Assembly (NCBI RefSeq): GCF_003330765.1 | Contig: NZ_CP024902.1 | Span: 1 to 64,000, forward strand | Origin: Burkholderia pyrrocinia | GTDB taxonomy: Bacteria > Pseudomonadota > Gammaproteobacteria > Burkholderiales > Burkholderiaceae | Direction: 5' to 3' | Length of the DNA stretch: 64,000 bases | Part shown: one piece after another, positions 44,792-53,121 of the stretch | How positions within the stretch are numbered: the first letter of the stretch is position 1 | How the letters are laid out: every line of letters begins with the position of its first letter | Notes under the pieces: generated by a model | Database searches by the model: none | What the model saw: only the letters and a program-made list of their open reading frames with translations | What the model was told of the DNA's origin: nothing | Translations under genes and position numbers: made by a program

Positions 44792-44995
44792 GCGCAATCA
44801 TCACCGGGGCGGCGCTGCGGCGCCGTGCCCGCCTGCTTCGTTCTCCGCTCACGCCTGACCGCATGGCGATGTCATCCGCATTGATCTGATGAATGCACGC
44901 TGCGCGCATCGTTACGATCATTTACAACGTCGTGTGGCGCGAATTTTGCGCGTTCTTAGAATGCAATCACACGAACGCGCTCCAGGGAGCACAAG

Positions 44996-45370
44996 ATGAA
45001 ACATCAACGATATCTGTCCGTACTGGCGGCCGCGCTGCTCGCGCTCGGCACGGTTTCCGCGTATGCGGCCGCCGGCGGCAATGGCGGTGGCAACGGTGGC
45101 GGTCATGGCGCAGGCGGCTCCGGCGGCAACGCGGGCGGCATGTCCGGCGGCCACATGAGCGGCTCGGCGCTGAGCAACTCGAACAGCATGCATGCCGGCG
45201 ACCGCGACAAGGGCCTGTCGCGCGCGGCCGACCGCTCCGATACGATCGCCGATCGCGCCGGCTCGCAGCCGGGCCGCGGTCACACGCACGGGCATGCGCA
45301 TGGCCATACCGCGCACGCGTCGATGTCCACGCATCATTCGCATCACAACGCATTCGGCCGCACGCTGTAA
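44996..45370 (+). CDS. Exported Gly/His-rich protein
   Basis: A 124-residue protein with a signal peptide (about 1-25, YLSVLAAALLALGTVSAYA). The mature part starts with a Gly/Asn/His low-complexity tract (about 26-60), then a Ser/Asp/Arg middle, and ends with a His-rich tail (THGHAHGHTAHASMSTHHSH). The His pairs could bind divalent metals, but no family is recognised. GGGAGC precedes the ATG and a strong terminator follows. It is the third small exported protein in a row, but the 204-bp gap before it suggests a separate transcript. Confidence 0.75.
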   Translation: MKHQRYLSVLAAALLALGTVSAYAAAGGNGGGNGGGHGAGGSGGNAGGMSGGHMSGSALSNSNSMHAGDRDKGLSRAADRSDTIADRAGSQPGRGHTHGHAHGHTAHASMSTHHSHHNAFGRTL

Positions 45371-45394
45371 GCGCCGCACGCGAATGCGATGGAA

Positions 45395-45416
45395 GGGCGC
45401 TTCGGCGCCCTTTTTT
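45395..45416 (+). terminator. Terminator after the Gly/His-rich gene
   Basis: Stem GGGCGC (45395-45400) / GCGCCC (45405-45410) with a stable TTCG loop, followed by TTTTTT. Confidence 0.9.
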
Positions 45417-45563
45417 CATCGCGGCAACGCCACGCTGCTGTCGCGCAAAAACTTCGTGCCGACCCGATTTGCAACCAGCCGTAACCGCGCCGCGGCCGCG
45501 CAAGAATACGAATCGCTTTCACGCGGATAACAGACGGAAAATCGACGCGCGGAGAGGGCGATG

Positions 45564-45588
45564 AAAAAAGGGCGGCTCGTCGCCGCCC
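45564..45588 (-). terminator. Terminator of the second type III locus
   Basis: On the minus strand GGGCGGC, loop GACGA and GCCGCCC are followed by TTTTTT. It begins 6 bp after the res stop codon. With the plus-strand terminator at 45395 it closes off the two convergent units. Confidence 0.9.
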
Positions 45589-45594
45589 TTCGTC

Positions 45595-48500
45595 TCAGCG
45601 CCCCGCGCCCGCCAGCGGCGCAACAGGCTCGAACAACGCGTCCGCCTGCCGGACGCGCACGAACCGCGCCGCGCCGTCACCGTCCACCAGCGCACGGAAA
45701 TGCGCTTCGCCGCATGCGAGCTTCGCGCGCTCGTGCTCGCTCGGCACGTTGCCATCCGCGTTCGGCGTATCGACGACGAAGTACAGCCGCTCGCCGCCAT
45801 CCTGCTCCGCGAGCACGGCCCAGTCCGGGTGATAGCTGCCGAGCGGCGTCGGCACGCGGAACCACGCGGGCAGCTTCGCGTACAGCTTCACGCCGTCGTG
45901 CGCTTCCAGCGCATCGGCAAACGCACGCTCCGCATCGGTCTCGCACACGACCGCCTCATGGATCGACTTCTGCGCATCGGGCCGCAGGTTGCGCAGATAG
46001 CCGGTCAGCGCCTCGCTCTCGAACGATTCGAGCGCATGCACGTGGCGTTCGCCGAGCTTGCGATACGCGATGCCGGCAACCAGCGCGAGCCGCTTGCAAC
46101 GGTTGATCGCATCGGCCGCGACCGTAATGAACTGCTGCGGATTCACGCGGAAATCGTCGAGCCGGCCGCTGTCGGCCAGGATCGTCGCGAGCGAACGGCG
46201 CGTGAGCTGCGTGCGGTCCTGCAACTCGGTGAGCAGGTCGGGCAGCGGCAGCTCGCCTTCGTCGATCAGCACCGTGCCGGCGCCGGCCACCTCGATCGCC
46301 TCGATGCCGGCCTTGCCGATATCGATCTCGGCCTTGCGCCATTGCAGCCGTGCGCGCGCGATATCCGGCGCATCGTGCAAGGCAGCCGTGCAGTCGCGCA
46401 CGAGCTTCGCGTTGTCGAACTCGACGCGGTACACGGTGCGATGCCGGATCCGGTCCCACAGCGCACGGAAATCCTCACCGAACACGACGGCCTTGCCCGA
46501 CGCATCGCGCCGCAACGCGATTGCGCGGCGCTCGTCCGCATTGCGCACCGCGAAGCGGCCCGACAGCTTGCGCAGCGTCGCGACGATCGGCGCGCGCAGC
46601 ATCCCGAACGCATCGGGCAGCACGAGCGCGCTCTGGCGCAGCGCATCCTTCAGGCGATCAAGCACCTTGCCCTGCGCGTCGACGTAGCCCTGCTCATGCA
46701 GATGGTTCCACAGCACGCGCGACAGCTCGATGCCGAGCGCATGCGCGGGCCCGTCGCCTTCCTGCACGGGCAGCGCCGCGAACTGGTGTTCCTCGACGAT
46801 CCCGAAGCGGATGCCCGTATCGGCTTCGATTTCCTTCTGCAGGTTCTCCGCGAACGACTCGTAGCGCTCGGTCGCAATCACGGTGAGCGTGTTCACGCCC
46901 GCGTCGCGCACGCGTTCGCCGTCCTGGTCGACGGCGAGGCGCAGCCCGCGGCCGAGCGTCTGGCGGCGCTCGCGTTCGGTCTGGATGTCGCGCAGCGTGC
47001 AGATCTGGAACACGTTCGGGTTGTCCCAGCCTTCCTTCAGCGCCGAGTGCGAGAAGATGAACTTCAGCGGCGTGTCGAACGACAGCAGCGCTTCCTTCTC
47101 GCGCATGATGAGGCCGTACGCGCGCTCCGCGTTCTCGCGGGCCGCGGCGCTGCTTTCGCTGGTGTCGGTCCAGCCGCCCTTGCGGTCGATCGAGAAGTAG
47201 CCGTTGTGCGCGCGTCCGACTTCCAGCGCCACGTCGACACCGTCGAACAGCGCACGGTAGGCCGGCACGCGCGCCGCGCGCGCATATTCCTCTTCGAAGA
47301 TCAGCGCATAGTCGCCCTTCACGGGCATCCCGTTCTCGTCGTACTGGCGATAGCGCTCGACCGAATCGACGAAGAACAGCGACAGCACCTTCACGCCGCG
47401 CTCCGCGAGGCGCAGTTCCTTGTCCAGATGCTCGCGGATCGTGCGGCGGATCATCTCGCGCTGTACGGCGAGCGTGTCGATGTCGCCGAACGCTTCGCCG
47501 AGCGACAGGAACGCCTCGCCTTCCGGATGGCGCAGCTCGACGTATTCGGCGCCCTTCACCGCATGCACCTCGCCGATCCGCAGGCCCGCATAGAGCGCGC
47601 GCTTGGTCAGGCGCTCGAGATCGTCGCCGTCGGTGGCCGACACGATCTGGCGCTTCACGCCGGTCGCGGTCGCGACGTCGAGCTCGACGCGCGCGCTGAT
47701 CGTGCCGCGCCGGTTCGACACGCCGACCAGCCGTATGTACGGCTTGTTGTGCGCATCCTCGACGATCGCCGACGCGATCTCGATCTGCTTGACGAGCTTG
47801 CGCTCGTACGCGTCGACCGCGTCGAGCCGGTACACCATGTGGTGACGGTCGGCGTGCGTCGCCGAATAGCGCAGCGTGCAGAGCGGCGCCATCGCGGCGA
47901 GCGCTTCGCGGCCGCGCCCTTCGAGCCCGCCGTCGACGCTCTGCGGCTCGTCGACGATCACGATCGGCCGCGTCGCGCGGATCAGGTCGATCGGCTTCTC
48001 GCCGCCGGTCTTCTCGCTGTCCTTGTAAAGATTGTTGATTTCCTTCTTGTTGATCGCGGCGACGGTCATCACCATCACCTGGATCGCCGCGCTCGCCGCG
48101 AAGTGGCGCACCTGGCCGAGCTTCGCGGAGTCGTACAGGAAGTAGTCGTACGGCACGCCCGCGTACAGCGCGCGGAAATGATCCTCGGTGATCGCCAGCG
48201 TCTTGTGCACGCCTTCCTTGATCGCGATCGACGGCACGACGATCACGAACTTCGTGAAGCCGTAGCGGCGGTTCAGCTCGAAGATCGTGCGCAGGTATAC
48301 GTAGGTCTTGCCGGTGCCGGTTTCCATCTCGACGGTGAAGTCGCGCGAGCCGGGCAGGCCGGACGGCGGCAGCCCGCCGCGCAGCTGCACGTCGGCGAGA
48401 TTGCGCGCGAGCGCGTCGTCGGTCAGCGACAGCCGGTTGCCGACGCCCTGTTCCGATACCGCGAAGCCGAGCGAGCCTTGCGCGGCGGCCGTCGTGCCGG

Positions 48501-48621
48501 GCGCGGCGTTCGCGAGCACGCTGAAGTCGCCGCGATACGATTCCTGGCCGCGAAACAGGTCGCAGACGGCGTCGATCGCGTCGCGCTGGTAGTCGAGATC
48601 CGCTTCGAAATGCAGCCGCAT
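45595..48621 (-). CDS. Type III restriction subunit (Res), nuclease site altered
   Basis: The 1008-residue protein (MRLHFEADL..., start set at the ATG that overlaps the mod stop by one base) has the type III Res layout: Walker A ETGTGKT at 100-106, motif II VDEPQ, and helicase motifs [13 protein letters not shown] and LGRGLRLAVDQ. The C-terminal nuclease box keeps the first Asp (Asp933 in HPDWA), but the (D/E)xK triad reads Asp951-Thr-Pro953 in YFVVDTPNAD; the catalytic Lys is replaced by Pro. The Res in the other type III locus here has ETK. Unless another lysine substitutes, DNA cleavage should be impaired. GC content is host-like. An open frame continues upstream of the start but belongs to the mod region. 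Confidence 0.9.
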   Translation of the reverse strand: MRLHFEADLDYQRDAIDAVCDLFRGQESYRGDFSVLANAAPGTTAAAQGSLGFAVSEQGVGNRLSLTDDALARNLADVQLRGGLPPSGLPGSRDFTVEMETGTGKTYVYLRTIFELNRRYGFTKFVIVVPSIAIKEGVHKTLAITEDHFRALYAGVPYDYFLYDSAKLGQVRHFAASAAIQVMVMTVAAINKKEINNLYKDSEKTGGEKPIDLIRATRPIVIVDEPQSVDGGLEGRGREALAAMAPLCTLRYSATHADRHHMVYRLDAVDAYERKLVKQIEIASAIVEDAHNKPYIRLVGVSNRRGTISARVELDVATATGVKRQIVSATDGDDLERLTKRALYAGLRIGEVHAVKGAEYVELRHPEGEAFLSLGEAFGDIDTLAVQREMIRRTIREHLDKELRLAERGVKVLSLFFVDSVERYRQYDENGMPVKGDYALIFEEEYARAARVPAYRALFDGVDVALEVGRAHNGYFSIDRKGGWTDTSESSAAARENAERAYGLIMREKEALLSFDTPLKFIFSHSALKEGWDNPNVFQICTLRDIQTERERRQTLGRGLRLAVDQDGERVRDAGVNTLTVIATERYESFAENLQKEIEADTGIRFGIVEEHQFAALPVQEGDGPAHALGIELSRVLWNHLHEQGYVDAQGKVLDRLKDALRQSALVLPDAFGMLRAPIVATLRKLSGRFAVRNADERRAIALRRDASGKAVVFGEDFRALWDRIRHRTVYRVEFDNAKLVRDCTAALHDAPDIARARLQWRKAEIDIGKAGIEAIEVAGAGTVLIDEGELPLPDLLTELQDRTQLTRRSLATILADSGRLDDFRVNPQQFITVAADAINRCKRLALVAGIAYRKLGERHVHALESFESEALTGYLRNLRPDAQKSIHEAVVCETDAERAFADALEAHDGVKLYAKLPAWFRVPTPLGSYHPDWAVLAEQDGGERLYFVVDTPNADGNVPSEHERAKLACGEAHFRALVDGDGAARFVRVRQADALFEPVAPLAGAGR

Positions 48622-50639
48622 CACAGGCTCCGCACGCGCTTCACGCCGTGCTGTTCGAGCAGCGCGGCGAGATTGAGCTTCGCGACGTCGTCGACGAAGC
48701 CGCTGTCGCGGAACAGGCAGGTGACGTCGCGCGTCGCGCCGCTCGCGTCGAGTAGCGCGACGATGCCGTCGGCGAGCGGGCCCGCGTCGTCGCGCGAGAT
48801 GCGCGCGTCGAAACACGCGACGATCGAGCGGCCGATCAGGTGCACGGCCTTGCCGGCCACCGGGTGATGCTCGACCGGCGTGCACAGGTCGAGGCCGAGT
48901 TTCAGCGTCAGCTCGGCGAGCAGGTCGTCCTCGGTGCGGCCGGTCTTCACGTGCTCGACGGAGGCGAAGAGGGCATGGTCGAAATCGTCGCGGCGCGGAT
49001 CCCACTCGATCACGTTGGTCGTGTCGAGCCGGTACACGCGGAAGCCGAGGTCGCCATAGCTTTCCGGATAGTCGCGCGCGACCTGCTGCGCGGCGCGGCG
49101 CAGGCGCTCCTTGGTGACTTCGGCGAGCGTCGCGGGCTTCTTCAGCTTGGCGCAGAAATCGGCCGCGCTCAGCTGCGTCTTGTCGCGGCGGTCGAGCGCT
49201 TCGGGCAGTTGCACGAGCACGTAGCGGCGCGCGCCGCCGTCGGTCGCGTTCACCTGCATCACCGCGTGGCCGGTCGAACCGGAGCCGGCGAAGCAGTCGA
49301 GCACGATGTCGTCGCCGCGCGTGCACCAGCCGATCACGGCCGCCGCGAAATCGACCGGCTTCGGCTGGTCGAACGGGATGCCGAGCGTCTTCAGCAGCGC
49401 GTCGTCGGAGCCGGCGAACGGCAGCACCGACGGCACGTTCTCGTACATGTTCTCGTCGAGGTAGTAGATTCGCTGCGGCTGCGTGCTCTCGTCCGCGCCG
49501 AATTCGATCTGGCCGCGCTCGATCAGCGCCTGCATCGTCGCGGGCGGGTTGCGCCAGCCGCGCGCCGGCATCGCGCACGGCTTGCCGGTGACCGGGTGGA
49601 TCAGCGGCGTGAAGTACTCTTCCGGCGCCTTCTTCTTGTTCGGCCATGCCATCGACACGAGGCGGTACACGCGGCCTTCTTCGGACAGCCGGTCGTACAT
49701 CACTTCGCCGCCCGACAGATTGGTCTGCGCCTTCATCCACGCGCGGTACGCCTTCTGCGCGTCCTTCGCATTGCCGCTGCGGTACACCGCGTCGTGCGCG
49801 GCGTCGAGCATGCGCTGCGCGTTGCGCTTCGGGCGCTTGAGCGGCGCCTGTTCGAGCAGTGTCTCGGCGTTGCGCGCGAACAGCACCAGCGATTCGTGCT
49901 GGTACGCGACACCGCGCGCGTCGCCCTTCGGGTTGCGCTTGTCCCACACGGCGACGCCGAGCTCGTTCTCCTCGCCGAAGATCTCGCGCAGCATCAGCAC
50001 CAGCGCATGCACTTCATGCTCGTCGATGTGCACGGCGATCAGCCCTTCGTCGGACAGCAGCGCATGCGCGAGCTTCAGGCGCGGATACATCATGTTCAGC
50101 CAGTCGGTGTGGAACCGGCCGTTCGCCTCGGTGTTGGTGCTGCGCTTCACGCCGCCCTGGGTCTGCCCGGTCATCGCCAGGTAGTGGCGGATGCTGTCGC
50201 TGAAGTCGTCCGGATAGACGAAATCGCTGCCCGTGTTGTACGGCGGGTCGATGTAGACGAGCTTCACCTTACCCGCGTAGCTCTTGTGCAGCAGCTTCAT
50301 CACGTCGAGGTTGTCGCCCTCGATCACGAGATGGCGCGTGTCGTCCCACGCGACGCTGTCGTCGGGGCAGGGCCGCAGCGTGCCGGTCGACGGCGTGAGC
50401 GCGGCCTGGCGCGCGCTGCGCTTGCCGTGCCAGTGGAAGCCGTAGCGCTCGTCGGCGTCGCCGACCGTGCGTTCGCCGATCAGCGCCTTCAGCACGTCGA
50501 CGTCGACCGACGCGCCGCCGGGGCCTTCGGTCACGAGTTCGGGGAACAGCGCCTTCAGGCGCGCGACGTTGTCGGCGGTGAAATCCGTCGACATCGCCTG
50601 CGGGCTGGCCGCATCGAGTTTCTGCATCGTCTTTTCCAT
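48621..50639 (-). CDS. Type III DNA methyltransferase (Mod), second locus
   Basis: A 672-residue beta-class adenine methyltransferase with motif IV DPPYNTG at 131-137 and motif I CFAGSGSTGHA in the C-terminal half. The region between (about 170-430) is the target recognition domain and is of normal host GC content, unlike the first Mod here. The start may be the ATG at 50639 or the Met four codons later; neither has a strong ribosome binding site. It overlaps the res gene by one base (TGATG). Methylation activity should be intact whatever the state of its Res partner. Confidence 0.92.
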   Translation of the reverse strand: MEKTMQKLDAASPQAMSTDFTADNVARLKALFPELVTEGPGGASVDVDVLKALIGERTVGDADERYGFHWHGKRSARQAALTPSTGTLRPCPDDSVAWDDTRHLVIEGDNLDVMKLLHKSYAGKVKLVYIDPPYNTGSDFVYPDDFSDSIRHYLAMTGQTQGGVKRSTNTEANGRFHTDWLNMMYPRLKLAHALLSDEGLIAVHIDEHEVHALVLMLREIFGEENELGVAVWDKRNPKGDARGVAYQHESLVLFARNAETLLEQAPLKRPKRNAQRMLDAAHDAVYRSGNAKDAQKAYRAWMKAQTNLSGGEVMYDRLSEEGRVYRLVSMAWPNKKKAPEEYFTPLIHPVTGKPCAMPARGWRNPPATMQALIERGQIEFGADESTQPQRIYYLDENMYENVPSVLPFAGSDDALLKTLGIPFDQPKPVDFAAAVIGWCTRGDDIVLDCFAGSGSTGHAVMQVNATDGGARRYVLVQLPEALDRRDKTQLSAADFCAKLKKPATLAEVTKERLRRAAQQVARDYPESYGDLGFRVYRLDTTNVIEWDPRRDDFDHALFASVEHVKTGRTEDDLLAELTLKLGLDLCTPVEHHPVAGKAVHLIGRSIVACFDARISRDDAGPLADGIVALLDASGATRDVTCLFRDSGFVDDVAKLNLAALLEQHGVKRVRSL

Positions 50640-50880
50640 CGGAGCCCGGCCGTGCGCGCCAGGACGTCGGGCGCGCTCACGGCACCGGCGGCAATGGCCG
50701 CCCGGGCAAACCCGAAACGCTAGCGAGTCGGTCGTCGCAGGTCAAGCGCCGATGTGGGCCGGGCGGGCGGGCATCGGCCGCGATCGCCCGCCCGACGGGC
50801 CGCCAGCGGCTTCGGGCCGGTTGTCGCACGGCCGGCCGGCGGCCGTTTTCCGGGCAGCCCGGCGCGCCCCGGAAAGGACG

Positions 50881-50920
50881 AAAAAAAGGGCACGGTCGGC
50901 GCAAAGCGCCGGCGTGCCCG
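50881..50920 (-). terminator. Terminator after the porin gene
   Basis: On the minus strand GGGCACG-CCGGCGC and GCGCCG-ACCGTGCCC form a long, slightly imperfect stem followed by seven T. It lies about 55 bp behind the porin stop. The rest of the 334-bp gap 50640-50973 shows only GC-rich sequence with no gene. Confidence 0.85.
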
Positions 50921-50973
50921 CATGGAGAATCCCGGATGGAGGGAATAGCGGGGCGCGATGGCCCCGCTTCAGG

Positions 50974-52104
50974 TCAGAAACGCGTACGGATGCCCGAAGT
51001 CAGTTCGAGCTGGTTTTTCGCGCCGAACGTCGACGACACCGTGTAGCCGCCATGCAGCTTCATGTAGTCGCCGGCCAGGTACACCTCGGTGCGCTTGCTC
51101 AGGTGATAGAACACCGAGCCGTAGATCGTCTCCTTGAAGCCGTTGGCGACGCCGTTGGTCAGGCTGAACGCGCCGAGGTTCGCGTTCGGCGTGAAGCCGT
51201 CCGCGTTGTTCGCGGCGTTCTTGATGCGCATCTGCTGGTAGCCGAGCTCGTAGTCGAGCGGGCCCTTCGGCGCGATCTTCATCGACACGGTCCACGCATC
51301 GTCGTGGCGCTGGCCGAGCGCGCCCTGGTCGCCGTTGTAGCGGAAGTAGCCGGCGTTCAGGCGCACGATGCTGAACGCGTAGTTGCCGCCGATCGAGAAC
51401 GTCTGGTTCCTGAAGCCGTCGTGGTTCACGTGGTTGTAGAAACCCGACACGTTGAACGGCCCGCCGTTGTAGCCGAGCGCGAGCTGGTACGCGGAGCCGG
51501 TCGCGAACTGCGTCGAGTTGCTGAACTGGTAGCCCGCGCTCGCGAAGATGCCGTTGCTGAACAGCTTCTTCCACGCGATGCCGTTGTTGTAGCGCGTGCC
51601 GGTCGGGCCGGCCGCGTAGAAGATCATCTGCTTGAAGTTGTTCGAGTTGGTCCAGCCGCCTTCCTCGGTCGTCAGCTTCGCGGAGCCGTACGGGTCGCCG
51701 TAGATCGTCGATGCATCGCGCGCGATGGTGTTCTGGAAGCCGGCCGTCAGCTTGCCGAGGCGCTCGTCCTCGACGCCGACCCACGCGTCGCGGTCGAAGA
51801 TCTGGCCGCTGTCTTCCATCTGGCCGTTCGCGACCACGAATTCGCTTTCGAGGCGGAAGATGATCTTCGTGCCGCCGCCGATGTCTTCAGCGCCTTTCAG
51901 GCCCCAACGGCTGCCGCTGAACCACGGCTCGCCTTCGTTGCCCATGCCGATCACGTGATTGCCGTTCGCGTCGGCGTGGGTCCGGTAGGTCGGAAAGCTC
52001 AGGTCCATCAGGCCGTAAAGCTGCACGCTCGACTGCGCATGCGCCTGGGTGCCCGCGCACAGGCCTGCCGCCGCGATGGAAAGGGCTAGGGTTTTTCGTT
52101 TCAA
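50974..52104 (-). CDS. Gram-negative general porin (OpcP/Omp32 type)
   Basis: A 376-residue outer-membrane beta-barrel porin of the betaproteobacterial trimeric class. The start is a TTG at 52104 giving (M)KRKTLALSIAAAGLCAGTQA, because GGAGGA lies 8 nt upstream and no ATG gives a signal peptide. Cleavage is expected before QSSVQLYGLMD, the typical mature start. The barrel ends with the family's C-terminal Phe (IRTRF) needed for BAM recognition, and alternating strands are visible throughout. It lies 326 bp from the response-regulator gene on the same strand; the neighbouring importer and TctDE-like system suggest it admits their substrate, but that is an inference. Confidence 0.92.
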   Translation of the reverse strand: MKRKTLALSIAAAGLCAGTQAHAQSSVQLYGLMDLSFPTYRTHADANGNHVIGMGNEGEPWFSGSRWGLKGAEDIGGGTKIIFRLESEFVVANGQMEDSGQIFDRDAWVGVEDERLGKLTAGFQNTIARDASTIYGDPYGSAKLTTEEGGWTNSNNFKQMIFYAAGPTGTRYNNGIAWKKLFSNGIFASAGYQFSNSTQFATGSAYQLALGYNGGPFNVSGFYNHVNHDGFRNQTFSIGGNYAFSIVRLNAGYFRYNGDQGALGQRHDDAWTVSMKIAPKGPLDYELGYQQMRIKNAANNADGFTPNANLGAFSLTNGVANGFKETIYGSVFYHLSKRTEVYLAGDYMKLHGGYTVSSTFGAKNQLELTSGIRTRF

Positions 52105-52430
52105 GATCGTCTCCTCCGAGCTGCCGCATTGAAATCTGGTCGTTGGCAGTACGCAATGTATGCCGACTCTTGCCGGCCACAGCGAGAGGGCCGACGCATA
52201 GAATCGTAGAGGGTGCAATCCTTCACGACGCTTTCCCGGATGCACGAATCCGATTGGTGAAAACACCGAACGAAAAGGGCACACGGGGCGCGGCGCAAGG
52301 CCAGGCGGGCGAAAGCGGGCGCTGCGCATCGCGCCTGCGCGCGGCGGGATTTGCGCAAATACAACACTTGAAACGCGAAGCGGGCGGCGCAGCGCGCGCG
52401 AGCGCCGGCGGCAGGTCGTAGGGGGGCGGG
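52105..52430. other. Gap between response regulator and porin, no gene seen
   Basis: This 326-bp stretch lies upstream of the porin start. Apart from the porin ribosome binding site it has no recognisable gene or terminator. It should hold the porin promoter and any site bound by the neighbouring response regulator, but I could not identify a clear direct repeat. Confidence 0.4.
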
Positions 52431-53108
52431 TCAGGCTTGCGCGGTCTTGCTGCGCAGGATGTAGCCGAGCCCGCGCAGCGTGATGATTTCCGCCGTGCTG
52501 CCTGCGAGATGCTTGCGCAACCGGTGGATGTAGATGTCGATCGCGTCCGCGCTCGGCTCGTCGTCGAGGGCGAACACGCTGTCCATCAGCCGCGCCTTCG
52601 ATACGGTCTTGTTCTGCTGCAGCATCAGCATTTCGAGGATCGCGTGTTCGCGGCGGCGCAGCACGAGCGGCGCGTCGTTGCAGCGGAATTCGCGCTTGCC
52701 GAACGCGTAGACGAGATCGCCGCAGACGAGCTGCGTCGTGCCGACGCCCGCCTGGCGGCGAATCAGCGCGCGGATGCGCGCAACCAGCTCGCGCGACTCG
52801 AATGGCTTCACGACGTAGTCGTCCGCGCCCGCGCCGAAGCAGTCAACCTTGTCGTCGACCGAGCCGTGCGCGGTCAGCATCAGCACGGGCACGTTGTCGT
52901 TGCGGCGCCTCAGCCGCGCGAGCACTTCCTTGCCGCTGATGCCGGGCAGCCGCATGTCGAGCAGCACCGCGTCGTAGCGCTCGGTCTTCAGCACGGCATC
53001 GGCGCCCTCGCCGTCGCCAACGCAGTCGACCGCGAAATCCTCGCCGCGCAGCAGGTTCACGATCCAGTGCGCGAGTTCGGCGTTGTCTTCCACCAGCAGT
53101 AGTTTCAT
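52431..53108 (-). CDS. OmpR-family response regulator (TctD-like)
   Basis: The 225-residue regulator has a receiver domain with the phospho-acceptor Asp51 in VLLDMRLPG, acidic residues near the start (VEDN) and the Lys in VVKPFESREL, followed by a winged-helix output domain (about 125-220) with RKHLAGSTAEIITLRGLGYIL. It is paired with the sensor kinase 13 bp upstream and resembles TctD, which controls carboxylate uptake porins and transporters. The porin downstream and the ABC importer upstream are the obvious target candidates. Confidence 0.92.
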   Translation of the reverse strand: MKLLLVEDNAELAHWIVNLLRGEDFAVDCVGDGEGADAVLKTERYDAVLLDMRLPGISGKEVLARLRRRNDNVPVLMLTAHGSVDDKVDCFGAGADDYVVKPFESRELVARIRALIRRQAGVGTTQLVCGDLVYAFGKREFRCNDAPLVLRRREHAILEMLMLQQNKTVSKARLMDSVFALDDEPSADAIDIYIHRLRKHLAGSTAEIITLRGLGYILRSKTAQA

Positions 53109-53121
53109 TGCAGCATTCTCT

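Noticed and set aside
44892..45564. Plus-strand open frame overlapping the Gly/His-rich gene in another frame
   Set aside because: It crosses the terminator at 45395 and lacks a signal peptide, whereas the chosen frame has a signal peptide, ribosome binding site and terminator.
45700..48867. Plus-strand open frame of 1055 codons opposite the second Res
   Set aside because: Very high GC leaves antisense frames open. The minus strand encodes a recognisable Res protein with motifs; the antisense product is Arg/His/Ala-rich without any domain.
48840..50723. Plus-strand open frame of 627 codons opposite the second Mod
   Set aside because: Antisense shadow of a gene with clear methyltransferase motifs; composition is typical of a shadow.
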